NCBI RefSeq assembly: GCF_000186865.1
Contig: NW_008705624.1
Span: forward strand, 55,448 to 85,044
DNA length: 29,597 nucleotides
Direction of reading: 5' to 3'
Source: Aureococcus anophagefferens
Taxonomy: Eukaryota; Sar; Pelagophyceae; Pelagomonadales; Pelagomonadaceae
Below are positions 9,601 to 18,213 of the stretch, in pieces (position 1 is the first letter of the stretch; every line of letters begins with the position of its first letter). Both the position numbers and the translations under genes were made by a program. The notes beneath the pieces were generated by a model. The model saw only the letters and a list, made by a program, of their open reading frames with translations. It was not told the origin of the DNA and did not search any database.

Positions 9601-10493
9601 TGATCGCTCGTCCAAAAATTAGCCGAAACGAGTGGAACATGGCCGAGATAGGAGCCTTTGAAGTTGGGAATTTCGCTCTCTTTTGCTGCCCTGGACCGCA
9701 CGGTGCCGCGGCGGCTGCTGCTCAGGTCGCCCTTGGTCGTCGCCGTGAGGGGCGCGTCCTCCAGTTCGCGCCAGCGCGTGCCGCCCTCGCGGGCCGCGGG
9801 CTCCGGGTCCGGCGAGCGCGCCGGGTCCGGCGCGCCGAGGCCGCTCGCGGTGCGGACGTCGCCGTAGACGCTCTTCCGCGCGAGCCCCAGCTTGGGCATG
9901 TCGCCGAGGCCCCGGCCTATTCGCGTCTCGTCGCGCAGCCGGCGCCGGTCCGCCTCGGGCGACGGCGAGATCGTCGGCCGCGGCTTGTCGAGGGACCCCT
10001 GGTCGAACGACTGCGACTGGTCGTTCGAGTCGCTCCCGCCGAGGGACCCGAGGTCGAAGGACCGCGACCCCGCGCGCGGCGCGGCGCCGCGGCCGAGCGT
10101 GGAGGTTTGGCGCGTGAGCCCGCGGGGCCGCGACGCCTCGCTCTCGTCGCCGTCGGAGCTCAGGCCCGCTAAAATGTCGTCGACGGTCGACTCCTTCTCG
10201 GCCGCGCGGCGGCCGCCGCCGTAGCTCGCGGGCTTCTTGCTCAGCATCGCCGACGCCTTGGCGAGGATGTCGCTCGCCGACGAGCCGCCGCCCTTGGCGG
10301 GCGCCTCGGCCGTCGACGCCGGCCGCGCGCCCCGCCCGACGGGCGCCTTCTTCGACTCCGGCGCGGGCCGCGCGGCCGGCGCGCGCCGCGCGGGCGAGTA
10401 GCTCATGCTCGCGCTGTCGTCGTCGCCGTAGCCGAGGTCGTCGTCCCCGGCGAGGTCGAAGTTGTACGGGTCCTCGTCGTCGTCGTCGTCCAT
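6658..10493 (-). CDS. 1211-aa disordered protein with RSFxDL motifs and C-terminal coiled coil; two exons split by an introner
   Basis: Exon 1 is 10493 to 9702 and exon 2 is 9501 to 6658; both junctions are phase 0 and give 264 + 947 residues. The ATG at 10493 follows an in-frame GTG. The N-terminal half is acidic, Ser-rich and disordered, with repeated SRSFDLGSL, SQSFDQGSL, VRSINDL, VRSFSDL and VRSFDDL motifs plus EEYSDEF. The middle (about plus-strand 8450 down to 8090) encodes a small folded domain with VRLGLLAIEHL and ALGVSRRSVDIVGA, resembling alpha/beta modules often found in algal surface or scaffold proteins. Then comes a long Pro/Gly/Tyr-rich tract (PPRPPT and YGYAPYG repeats) and a predicted coiled coil (about 7130-6920). 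No enzyme motif is visible. A scaffold or cytoskeletal role is a guess. Reading only the longest single frames would split it into two genes. Confidence 0.7.
9502..9693 (-). mobile_element. introner element (DNA-transposon-like intron) with TIRs and 8-bp target-site duplication
   Basis: A 192-bp element has terminal inverted repeats of 18 bp with one mismatch. The 16-bp core GGGCAGCAAAAGAGAG is at 9504-9519 and its exact complement at 9676-9691. It is flanked by direct 8-bp repeats GACCGCAC at 9494-9501 and 9694-9701. Read on the minus strand, the intron runs 9701 to 9502 (200 nt). The 5' splice site GTGCGG comes from the upstream target-site copy. The 3' splice site, with its pyrimidine tract and CAG, comes from the terminal repeat, and GTTGAC just before it could be the branch site. 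The interior is more AT-rich than its surroundings and encodes no protein. Splicing leaves one copy of the target, so the ancestral frame is restored exactly. This matches introner elements described in Aureococcus. Confidence 0.85.
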
Positions 10494-10769
10494 GATTCGC
10501 TTCTTCACTTACTTCTTCGTTTTGGAACAGCGTCGCTCGCGGTAGCTGCGGCTTGCGTGTGACGGTGCGAGGCGCGTTGCTGTTGTTGCGGTGCTGGCGC
10601 TTGCGGTTGTGGGTTTGCGCGTGCCGCGGCGCGACGCTGCCCCCCCCGAACGACGCCGCAGTTGCCCTAGGCTTTGAAAGCGTGGGCTGCCCAAACGTTG
10701 GATGATGGAGTGGTTTGCATTCCGGCTACAACTTGCAACACCTCGTTGAAAATTTTGCGAAAGGGGGCC
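10494..10769. promoter_or_regulatory. divergent spacer between two ATGs, probable shared promoter
   Basis: About 275 bp separate the start of the minus-strand disordered-protein gene from the start of the plus-strand MATH-like gene. It is less GC-rich than the coding DNA, with TTGTTGTTGCGG and a C8 run near 10638. No TATA box or known element could be identified, and the promoter role follows only from the position. Confidence 0.4.
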
Positions 10770-11357
10770 ATGGCCGCACTCGTCGAGTGCCCGCTCCAGC
10801 GCGCTCCGGACGAAGCCGGCGACCGGCAGCGCTCCAGCGCGCGCGCGGCGCAGCAGCGGCCCAAGCGCCGACGCGAGAATCCGCTGAGCTTCCTCTTCGC
10901 CAAGGGCGGCGCGAAAGATCCCACCTGGGCGCCCGCGAGCGAGCGCTGGCAGCAGCCCTTCGTCTGGACGGCGACGCGCGGGCGCAGCGACGCCTTCTGC
11001 CGCGGCGGCGAGCGCTTCGAGTTGGAGGTGGAGCCGCGCGGCGCCGCGGTCGCCGTCTTCCTCCGCTACCTGGGCCGCGGCGACCGCGTGCCCTTGAAAT
11101 TCCGCCTCTCGATCCTCAGCGACGAGCGCGGCGGCCCGGCGGAGGCCTGGCGCAGCGACGTCGTCGTCTTCGGCCGGCGCGCGGCGCCCGGCGTCCGCAC
11201 GAGCTGGGGCAGCGCGGGCTTCGCCGCCGCCGGTCAAACCGCCGTGACCGTGCGCTGCGACCTCCTCTTCACGACCGCCGTGACGGAGTCGCCGCTCTCC
11301 ACGCTCCGCAAAACCCCGACGCCGAGGCGACCGCTCCGGAGTCTGCTCGAGGCGTAA
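10770..11357 (+). CDS. MATH/TRAF-domain-like protein
   Basis: The 195-aa protein starts at an ATG in GGCCATGG context; the open frame extends upstream only through non-ATG codons. After a basic, Gln/Arg-rich N-terminus, residues about 65-175 show a beta-rich pattern. These include FELEVEPRGAAVAVFLRYLG, then LKFRLSILSD, then WGSAGF and TVRCDLLFTT. That spacing resembles a MATH (meprin and TRAF homology) domain, which binds peptides, but the match is by eye and partial. There is no BTB, RING or protease partner. It is divergent from the introner-bearing gene. The C-terminus is basic (TPTPRRPLRSLLEA). It could equally be an unrelated small beta-sandwich protein. Confidence 0.5.
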   Translation: MAALVECPLQRAPDEAGDRQRSSARAAQQRPKRRRENPLSFLFAKGGAKDPTWAPASERWQQPFVWTATRGRSDAFCRGGERFELEVEPRGAAVAVFLRYLGRGDRVPLKFRLSILSDERGGPAEAWRSDVVVFGRRAAPGVRTSWGSAGFAAAGQTAVTVRCDLLFTTAVTESPLSTLRKTPTPRRPLRSLLEA

Positions 11358-11498
11358 GTTGTGCATCAGAGGACGTGGTGCCGGCGCGGGGGCAGTGTTG
11401 AAGGCCGCCTCGGCTGCTTGGCGTTGAAGGCCGCGCGCCTCGAGACAAGCGGCGACACAGGGCATGGACGCCTGAAGAGGTCCTCAACGCCTGAACTA

Positions 11499-13953
11499 AT
11501 GATGGCGCGCGCGTGCGCAATCGTTGCGCTGATGCTGATGCCGGCGGAGCCGCTGCAGCTCTCGTACCGCGCGGCGCCGCCGCGGGGCGCCTGCCGGTGG
11601 CCCGCCGCCCGCGCCGACGCCCGCGGCGTCGTCGTGTCGAGCATGGCGACGGACGTCGTCGAGGACGCCGGGTCCGAGCAGGAGACGCAGGGCGACGACC
11701 TGCCCAAGGACGCCGCGGAGTGGGACACGCTCCTCTGCGCGCTCGAAGCGCGCGCGGCCGCGTCCCCCCCCGCGCGAACTCTTCCGCGGCCGCAACTCGC
11801 GCGCCGCCCGGACCCCCCCTCCCCCGCCGCGCCGCACCCGCCATCGCCCAGGTACAAGGCGACGAACGGGGACCTGCGCGTGCCGACGCGGTTCTGCGTG
11901 CCCGAGGAGGACGGGACGGGCTTCCCCGAGAAGTGCCGGGGCCTCAAGCTCGGGCAGCGCGTCGCGAGCATCCGGGCGACGGGCCGCTACGTCGCCGACG
12001 AGGGCCGGCGGCAGAAGCTCGACGCGCTGGGCTTCGAGTGGCGCCTCCGGCGGCCGTCGAGCGCGTCGTCGGCCGCGAACGAGCCGCTCGAGCCCTTCGA
12101 GGTGCTCATGGAGGCGCTCGAGAGCTACAAGGAGCTCCACGACGGGAGCGTGTCCATGAGCGCGAACTTCGTCGTGCCCCGCGTGGACCCCTGGCCGCCG
12201 GCCTGCCGGGGTCTGCCGCTGGGGTCGCGGCTCCAGACGATCAAGGAGTCGGACGTGCCCTACTTCGACGCGGCGACGGTCGGCGAGGAGACGATCGCGA
12301 AGCGCGTCGCGGAGCTCGCGCGCCTCGGCGTCATGCGGAGGCCCGCGGAGCCCGAGGCGCCGGCGGCGGCGCCCAAGGTCGCGGGCGCGAAGTCGTCGAC
12401 GACGCGGCGCTTCGAGATCGTCTACGAGGCGCTGTCGGCCTACAAGGCCGAGAAGGGCCACGTGAACGTGCCCCAGACCTTCGTCGTGCCCAGTGAGGCG
12501 CCCTGGCCCGAGGACGCCTGGGAGATGAAGCTCGGGAGCCGCGTGAACGCCATCCGGTCCCACGGCACGTTCCTCAAGCGGCACCCGGAGCGGCGCCAGC
12601 GGCTGCTGGATCTGGGCCTCCAGCTCAACGTCGAGGCGGAGCCCGAGCGGTCCGGGTCCATCCTCGACGCCGTGCTGTTGAGCAACGGCGACGCCTGGGG
12701 CGCCGTCGAGGAGGTCGAGGAGGAGGACGTGGGCAAGCGCGTCGTGCCGCTGTCGTGCGACTTCCTCGACGAGACGCTCGTGCCCGCGGCGGACCTGGAG
12801 CGGTGCCTGCGCGACGGCTTCGCCTTCGACGAGTTCGACGGCGGCTACGACTTTGCGGACGTCGTCGACGCGCTCCGCGAGTACGCGGCGCGCTACGGCG
12901 ACTTTTCCGTGCCTTTGGACTTCGTCGTGCCGGACGTCGCCGAGGCCGCGGAGGGCGAGGGCGACGCCGAGTCCGAGGAGGCGGAGAACCTGGACGCGGC
13001 CCTCGCGGCGTTCCTGTCGTCGTCGGCGAAGGACGCCAAGGGCGGCGAGGACGCGGCGGACGCGGACCTCGTCGGCGCGCTCGACGCGCCGTCGGCGGAG
13101 ACGCTCGAGACCGTCGAGGCGCTGCTGCTGGCCGCGGGCGACGAGCCGAGCCTGGCGGACCTGGAGGCGTTGGAGGCCGAGGAGCGCTTCGGCGGCCTCG
13201 ACGGCGGCGCGCCGTGGCCCGAGCGGTGCCGGGGTTTAGGCCTCGGCGCCGTCGTCGAGGCGCTCCGCGTCGGCGACGTCGCGGCCTGGGACGACCCGGC
13301 GCGGCGGGCGGCGCTCGACGGGCTGGGCTTCGACTGGGGCGACCGCGACGTCTACGTCGAGGGGCTCCAGTGGGACGCGTTCCTCGCGTGCCTCTTCAGC
13401 CACTCGAAGATCAAGGGCACGGTGAACGTCGACTGGGACTTCGTCGTGCCCGACGAGGACCCCTGGCCCTTCCCCCTGCGGGCATCGCCCCTCGGGCGCT
13501 GGGTCAACGAGGTCCGGGACCAGCAACGCACCTTCGACGCGCACTTTGGGGAGCGGAAGCGGTTCCTCGACCTCATGGGCTTCCAGTGGCTGCCGCCCGT
13601 CTTCGAGGCGGGCGAGCCCGAGTACGACGACCGCCTGCCGCCGTGCCTCCGCCTGACCCTCGAGGAGCTGAACCCGTCGACGAAGCGGCGGCGGAAGGCC
13701 GCCGCGCCCAAGGCGAAGAAGCAGCCCTTGGCGATGCCCGTCGAGGGCGAGGTCACGGACTACACCAAGTACACGGTCAAGCTCCTCAAGGACTTCCTCC
13801 GGGACCGGGGCCTCCCCGTGTCGGGCCGCCGCAAGGCCGACTACGTCGAGCGCCTCGACGCTGACGACGCGCGCAAGGCCGAGCTCAAGGCCGCCGCGCT
13901 CGCCGCGGACAAGGCCGCCGGCGGCGCGCCGGACGCGGACGACGACGACGACC

Positions 13954-14002
<49 letters not shown>

Positions 14003-14099
14003 CGACGTCCTCGACGAGGAGGACGAGCTCGACGTCGTCGGCTCCCTCAACGACGCGCTCTCCAGCGAGACCGACGGCATCGACGTCGAGGCGTCCTAG
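11499..14099 (+). CDS. helicase-associated-type repeat protein with SAP domain
   Basis: The 866-aa product starts at ATG 11499. Its N-terminus (MMARACAIVALMLMPAEP) looks like a signal or organelle presequence. Five repeats of the helicase-associated type follow the pattern aL..Yk...g...VP..FvVP....WP....g..LG.rv..iR...Ld.lGF.W. They lie at about 11853-12046, 12098-12330, 12411-12626, 12847-13338 and 13371-13593. The fourth is split by an acidic insert of about 80 residues. A SAP motif (YTKYTVKLLKDFLRDRGLPV, then GRRKADYVERL) lies at about residues 752-787, followed by a long poly-Asp tail. SAP domains bind DNA. In bacteria this repeat type sits on helicases, but here there is no helicase domain. 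Removing a candidate GC-AG intron (11750-11851) repairs the first repeat. A DNA- or RNA-binding organelle protein is inferred. Confidence 0.65.
11750..11851 (+). other. candidate 102-nt GC-AG intron, in frame
   Basis: Every other repeat in this gene reads straight from aL into Y-K-like residues. In repeat 1 that junction is broken by 34 residues of Pro/Arg/Ala low-complexity sequence. Cutting from a GC donor at 11750 to the AG at 11850-11851 (CATCGCCCAG) joins LLCALEA to YKATNGDLRVP, which fits the other repeats. The segment is a multiple of three with no stop, so it may be retained in some transcripts. Confidence 0.5.
13936..14006. repeat. GAC-rich trinucleotide repeat encoding poly-Asp tail
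   Basis: Mostly GAC units with one CTC interruption and one GAT. They encode the long Asp run near the C-terminus of the SAP protein. Confidence 0.85.
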
Positions 14100-14166
14100 G
14101 AGGGCCGGGGGCCTAAGACCGGCGCATACACGGGGAGGGCGCGAGGCTCGAAGCGGGCGTCGCCGT

Positions 14167-14201
14167 GCCGGCGGCGGTCGGCCGGATGCGCCGCCGCCGG
14201 C
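14167..14201. repeat. 11-bp perfect inverted repeat in 3' spacer
   Basis: GCCGGCGGCGG at 14167-14177 pairs perfectly with CCGCCGCCGGC at 14191-14201 across a 13-nt loop, 68 bp past the stop of the SAP protein. It could form a stable hairpin in the 3' UTR. In DNA this rich in GGC/GCC triplets some such pairing is expected by chance. The rest of 14100-14381 holds an AT-richer stretch near 14236-14275 and a 3'-splice-like CTGCCTTTTTTCAG ending at 14357, which could belong to a 5'-UTR intron of the next gene. Confidence 0.4.
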
Positions 14202-14381
14202 TGGGAGGTCTGCTGGGCCGAAGACGGGCGCGCTCTAATTAAAACCACGCAATTCAACTTCATCTCTCGCACGCACGTCTCGTGCTCTCTCTGCATCGTC
14301 GGCGCGCTTTCCTGGCCACGCAACCCTGGATATCCAGGAGATACTGCCTTTTTTCAGGTGGCTCAGCTTCTACAACACAAG

Positions 14382-15353
14382 ATGGAGCGCAGTGCTCGGT
14401 TCGTCGCTCTGGCCCTTGGCGCCTGCGCCGTGCTCAGTGCGACGGTCGCCGTGCTTCGGTCCACCGATGGGGAGGGCCAGTTCATGAACCTTCGGTCCGT
14501 CGACTCGAAGAAGAAGATCGCGCGCCTTTTGATCGACGAGGGAGTGTCGGCGACGGTCGAGTGCCGGGACCAGACCTTCGCCTATTGCCACAACGCGGCC
14601 TGCGTGTCCCTGACCAACGACACGGCGGCCTGCGGCTGCAAGATCTACCGCGGCCGCAAGGGCTCCTTCCAGATCGACAAGACCACGGCCCTCTTGATCG
14701 GGTCGAAGACGTACCGCCGCGCGGTGCAGGCCGTCGCCGACGGCCGCGACGAGAAGGCGCGCACGCTCATCTGCGACGCCCTCACGGACGGCACGCTCTA
14801 CAAGGAGGCGGGCTACGACACGCAGTACGGCTCGCTGTCGCTCGTCACGGCGTCGGACGACGACGGCGACGACGCCGGCGACGACGCCGCGGCCGCGGGC
14901 GACGACGACGCCGCCGCGGCCGGCGGCGGCGACGACGCGGCGTCTCGGCGCAAGCTCGGCGGCCTCGCCGAGGACACGTCCTGCATGGGCGCGCCCTGCT
15001 CCTTCGACGACTCGTGGAACAAAAAGTGCGACGTCACATGCCTCTGCCCCGCGACGACGGTCGACCAGAACTCGTGCGTGAAGAACGGCGACGAGGACCA
15101 GTACTGGTTCAACCTCGCGTCCCTCACGGCCATCGTCGACGAGCTCGCCGACGACTTCTCGAAGAAGGGGAACCTCGTCTCCGACATCACCGACTCGAAG
15201 AACTGCCGCAAGATGTGCACCGTGTCCTCCGCGGACGAGGACGACGACGACGCGGCGGCGGCGGACGACGGCGCGTCGGCGGACGACGGCAGCGTCGTCG
15301 CCGCCGGCGACGACGACGCCATGAGCTCGAAGAAGAAGGGCAAGAGCGGGTAA
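14382..15353 (+). CDS. secreted or membrane-anchored Cys-containing acidic protein, function unknown
   Basis: The 323-aa product starts at the ATG at 14382 (MERSARF), with a hydrophobic signal peptide or anchor at about residues 7-26 (VALALGACAVLSATVAVL). The body has about a dozen Cys in clusters (VECRDQTFAYCHNAACV, AACGCKIY, SCMGAPC, KCDVTCLCP, CRKMC), suggesting disulfides. Two Asp/Ala-rich linkers and a Lys-rich end follow. The order KIYRGRKGSFQIDKTTALLIGSKTYR looks folded, but I recognise no family. The signal peptide and cysteines point to the secretory pathway or cell surface. It converges with the fucosyltransferase-like gene, 150 bp away. That spacer is AT-richer, with GCGTCAACTTTAATGTTAG at about 15461-15480, and nothing else was seen there. 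Confidence 0.6.
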   Translation: MERSARFVALALGACAVLSATVAVLRSTDGEGQFMNLRSVDSKKKIARLLIDEGVSATVECRDQTFAYCHNAACVSLTNDTAACGCKIYRGRKGSFQIDKTTALLIGSKTYRRAVQAVADGRDEKARTLICDALTDGTLYKEAGYDTQYGSLSLVTASDDDGDDAGDDAAAAGDDDAAAAGGGDDAASRRKLGGLAEDTSCMGAPCSFDDSWNKKCDVTCLCPATTVDQNSCVKNGDEDQYWFNLASLTAIVDELADDFSKKGNLVSDITDSKNCRKMCTVSSADEDDDDAAAADDGASADDGSVVAAGDDDAMSSKKKGKSG

Positions 15354-15503
15354 CTCCGCGGCCTCCGGCGTCGACCGCCCCCTCCGACCCCAATTTCACG
15401 ACCACGACCTTATCTTTTCCCCCACCCCTCACCGGCGCTGCGGTGACCCGCGTGAACTTCGCGTCAACTTTAATGTTAGTTTTTTCGAAACCACCGGTAC
15501 CGG

Positions 15504-16745
15504 TCAGGTCACCTTACGACAGGCAAGTTCGGCCTCCGCCGGCGTCGCCGGCAGGGGCGCGCTGTCCGCGTCGCCCTGGTAGCTCTTGACGTAGGGCGTC
15601 GTGAAGAGGACGGCCTTCCGGTCGCCGCCGAAGCCGCCCCAGTCGCGCGCCTGCTCCGAAAAGGACGAGCCCGCCGTGCCCACGAAGGCGTCCGCCGACG
15701 CGATGAGCAGCATGTCGAGCAGCGGGCCGAGCACGTCGCCGTGGCCGAGGACGTGGCTCTGGCTCGCCTCGAGCGCGAGCTGCTTCTCCGCCCGCGAGAT
15801 GCCGCTGTGGTGGCGGACGCGGCCCGGCAGCGCGACGGCGGCCCCGAAGTCGGCGCGCGCGCGCGCGCGCGCCGCGTCGACGAGGCCGTCGTCGTCGGCG
15901 GCGACGAGGAGCGTCGTCGCGGTGCGCGCGAGCGCGCGCGCGCAGCGCGAGAAGACCGCGGCGACGTCCGTCCAGCAGCCGACGTCGCGGCAGGTCATGC
16001 GGCCCCAGCCCCGGTCGTACTCGATGTTCGTGCGCAGGTGCACCGCGGCGTCGAGGGTCGCGCCGGGCCCCAGCGACGCCCGCGCGGCCGCGAGCGCGGC
16101 CGCGAGCGCCGGCGTCGGCGCGAAGAGCGCGCGGAGCGCGCAGCCGCGCGACGCCCCGTCGTCGTCCGCCAGTCCCGCGGCCGCCGCGGCGCTCCGGACC
16201 GCCGGCGCGCGCAGCAGCTTCGCCGTCGGGTCGTGGTTCCAGGCCGCGACGACCATCGCGAGGCCGTTGTACGCGAGCAGCTTCCCGCCGTCGAGGCCCT
16301 TGCCGTTCATGGGCAGCGTCCAGGCGTCCCGTCCCCGCACCTTCGCCGTCGCCTCGTAGAGGGTTCGCGCCGCGTCCCAGCGCACGAGGTTCGGCGCGAG
16401 CACGTCGAGCTCCGTGCCGTCGAGCCACCGCGACTCTCCCGCGCGGCGGCCGCGGTTCTCGGGGTCGAGGCTCGAGTAGTCGAGCACGAGGCACCGCTTC
16501 GTCAGAGCCGCCAGCGCGAGCCCCGCGCGCACGGCCCGCAGGCGGTTGCCGAGGCCCGCCTTGCTGTGCGGCGTCACGACGACGAAGCGCGGACCGATGA
16601 CGCCGGCGAGCATGCGCGTCTGCGTCTCGTTGAAGAGCGCGACCCAGCGCTTGTCGGCGCAGGACGGCCCTCGGAAGCCGCCGCCGAGCCACTCGAGCGA
16701 GTCCCAGGCGGCAGCCGTCGCGAGCACGCATGTGAGCAATCGCAT
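15504..16745 (-). CDS. fucosyltransferase-like (GT-B) secretory enzyme
   Basis: The 413-aa product starts at ATG 16745 with a short signal peptide (MRLLTCVLATAAAW). The motif GLGNRLRAVRAGLALA at residues 64-79 matches the first conserved block of GDP-fucose-using transferases (NodZ, FUT1/2 and plant FUT types). AAVHLRTNIEYDRGWG at about 233-247 fits the HxR block near the donor site. DAFVGTAGSSFSEQARD at 352-368 fits the last conserved block, which contacts the nucleotide. All three are in the family order and the length is typical. It probably acts in the secretory pathway on glycans or glycoproteins. The exact linkage is unknown. Longer open frame upstream of the ATG is ignored because the signal peptide starts at this Met. 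The start codon lies inside an inverted repeat. Confidence 0.65.
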   Translation of the reverse strand: MRLLTCVLATAAAWDSLEWLGGGFRGPSCADKRWVALFNETQTRMLAGVIGPRFVVVTPHSKAGLGNRLRAVRAGLALAALTKRCLVLDYSSLDPENRGRRAGESRWLDGTELDVLAPNLVRWDAARTLYEATAKVRGRDAWTLPMNGKGLDGGKLLAYNGLAMVVAAWNHDPTAKLLRAPAVRSAAAAAGLADDDGASRGCALRALFAPTPALAAALAAARASLGPGATLDAAVHLRTNIEYDRGWGRMTCRDVGCWTDVAAVFSRCARALARTATTLLVAADDDGLVDAARARARADFGAAVALPGRVRHHSGISRAEKQLALEASQSHVLGHGDVLGPLLDMLLIASADAFVGTAGSSFSEQARDWGGFGGDRKAVLFTTPYVKSYQGDADSAPLPATPAEAELACRKVT

Positions 16746-16802
16746 GGAGCAGCTACGCGATCTCCATGCGCCCTGCCTGCACAGCCCTGTGCAGGGCTGT
16801 GC
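16741..16802. repeat. two adjacent inverted repeats, one covering a start codon
   Basis: CGCATGGAG (16741-16749) pairs with CTCCATGCG (16762-16770) over a 12-nt loop. The start codon of the fucosyltransferase-like gene (16743-16745) is inside the stem. Directly next to it, GCACAGCCCTG (16779-16789) pairs perfectly with CAGGGCTGTGC (16792-16802) across 2 nt, giving a near-perfect 24-bp palindrome. Both lie in the 104-bp divergent spacer before the F-box-like gene. They could be mRNA hairpins affecting translation, or binding sites for dimeric regulators. Confidence 0.7.
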
Positions 16803-16849
16803 TTTTGGTTGAAGCCAACGCTTTCCATTAAAACCCGCAAGCAGCCGGC

Positions 16850-18091
16850 ATGGAGTCGGCGGCGGGCAGCATCCTCCGCCCTCTCGAGGACGCCGCCGCA
16901 TCTCTTGAGGCCCGGCTTGCCAACGGCGAGAGAGTATCGGACCACGGGGCTCTGCGAACACTCATCCGCAGGCTCGCGGGACTGGCGAGGCGAGCGCGGG
17001 GCGCCGCTTCTCAGCGCCATTACTTGTTCGACCCGAACGCCCTTCCCCGCGACGTGCGGAACCAAATAATTGCCTTCGCTCCGGTCGAAGCAGTGCTCCG
17101 CATGGAGAGCTGCTGCAAGAACTCGCGCGACATGATGCGCCTCGACGATGAACCCGCTTGGCGGCGCTTGTTCGGTCTCTATTTTGGTCCCGCGCCCGCC
17201 AACACCACGCAGCACTGGCGGAAGGTATTCCGGCGCACGAGCGTACTTCGCATCGAACCGGGCGTCCGATGCCTCGGCGTGCGGCTAGGGCGACAGATGA
17301 AAGAAGTGGTGATTCGCGAATCCGAGGGCGAGAAACCCGGGATCATCCAAGTCGACGAGCGTACCGCTGCAGCGCTGACTGATGGATCATGCCTCGTGCC
17401 ACTGTCTACCTCTGTTGCCGAGCGCGCCGCCGAATTCTCGACGATGGTCCAACTCCGGTATTTGAATATGGGTGATATCGAAGGTGGCATGATCGGCGAT
17501 GCCAATGATCAACATATCGTGCTGCACCAAACAGACTACGATACGACGCTTAACGGCCTGATTTGCGCGGCCTGGTCATACACCTCCGAGAGTGTTTTGT
17601 TCGATCCGATGCGCCCGCGGTTGAGCCGACAGGGCTTCAGACCTGGCTCGCCGCTTCGTGATTTGTTGAACGGATATGGTCTACCACTCAATCTGGACAG
17701 CATCGATGAAATTGGCGAAGATATGATCGGTCCAACCTTCCGACTAATCGACCTTCTCAAGTTCAGAAGAAAGCCGATTATTCCATTCGTGACGTTCACG
17801 TTGGACTTGCGGGAGGAGCACGACGTACGGGAGCCGTGGTATCGCCTTGTTACATCGTCGACGTCGGTCGTCGGGACACGTGAGTCGTGGGAGGAACTTG
17901 AACCATCTCTCCAAAGGGCAATACTTGACGCCCCTGTCGGCGCAGTGAAGAACACCCAAGCAGAAACTAGTGATTCTGAAGACGACTCGGAGGATTCCTG
18001 GACCACTGCCTCTGAGGAAGACGGTGGATCGAATGGAGATGAAGACGACAGCGGCAGCGATATAGACGGCAGCGTCGAGGATGGAACTTAA
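16850..18091 (+). CDS. F-box-like protein with acidic C-terminus
   Basis: The 413-aa product starts at ATG 16850 (GGCATGG context). Residues about 62-112 read DPNALPRDVRNQIIAFAPVE, then AVLRMESCCKNSRDMM and EPAWRRLFGLYFG. This is the usual F-box pattern (LP.ev...I..f.p...l......C......... ..W..L). F-box proteins link substrates to SCF ubiquitin ligases. The middle (about 130-365) is a globular region of unknown family, with no WD40, LRR or Kelch repeats visible. The last 50 residues are Ser/Asp/Glu-rich (SEDDSEDSWTTASEEDGG). From about 17050 on, codon third positions are clearly more mixed than in neighbouring genes, a trait shared with the gene at 19882. The substrate cannot be guessed. Confidence 0.6.
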   Translation: MESAAGSILRPLEDAAASLEARLANGERVSDHGALRTLIRRLAGLARRARGAASQRHYLFDPNALPRDVRNQIIAFAPVEAVLRMESCCKNSRDMMRLDDEPAWRRLFGLYFGPAPANTTQHWRKVFRRTSVLRIEPGVRCLGVRLGRQMKEVVIRESEGEKPGIIQVDERTAAALTDGSCLVPLSTSVAERAAEFSTMVQLRYLNMGDIEGGMIGDANDQHIVLHQTDYDTTLNGLICAAWSYTSESVLFDPMRPRLSRQGFRPGSPLRDLLNGYGLPLNLDSIDEIGEDMIGPTFRLIDLLKFRRKPIIPFVTFTLDLREEHDVREPWYRLVTSSTSVVGTRESWEELEPSLQRAILDAPVGAVKNTQAETSDSEDDSEDSWTTASEEDGGSNGDEDDSGSDIDGSVEDGT

Positions 18092-18213
18092 GTGCTAGCG
18101 AAGCGCGATTGTCTCGTGTCGAGCCCTGGCTCGTGGTTGGCACGGGATGTGATTAGCGGTCGCGACAGCGTGTTGCAGGGAAAGAGCTGTTCAGCGAGCT
18201 AAAAGAGGCAGGC

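Noticed and set aside
9522..10508. A separate 328-aa gene ending EKLTLKRR
   Set aside because: Its last 60 codons are introner sequence; the predicted phase-0 splice joins it to the downstream frame.
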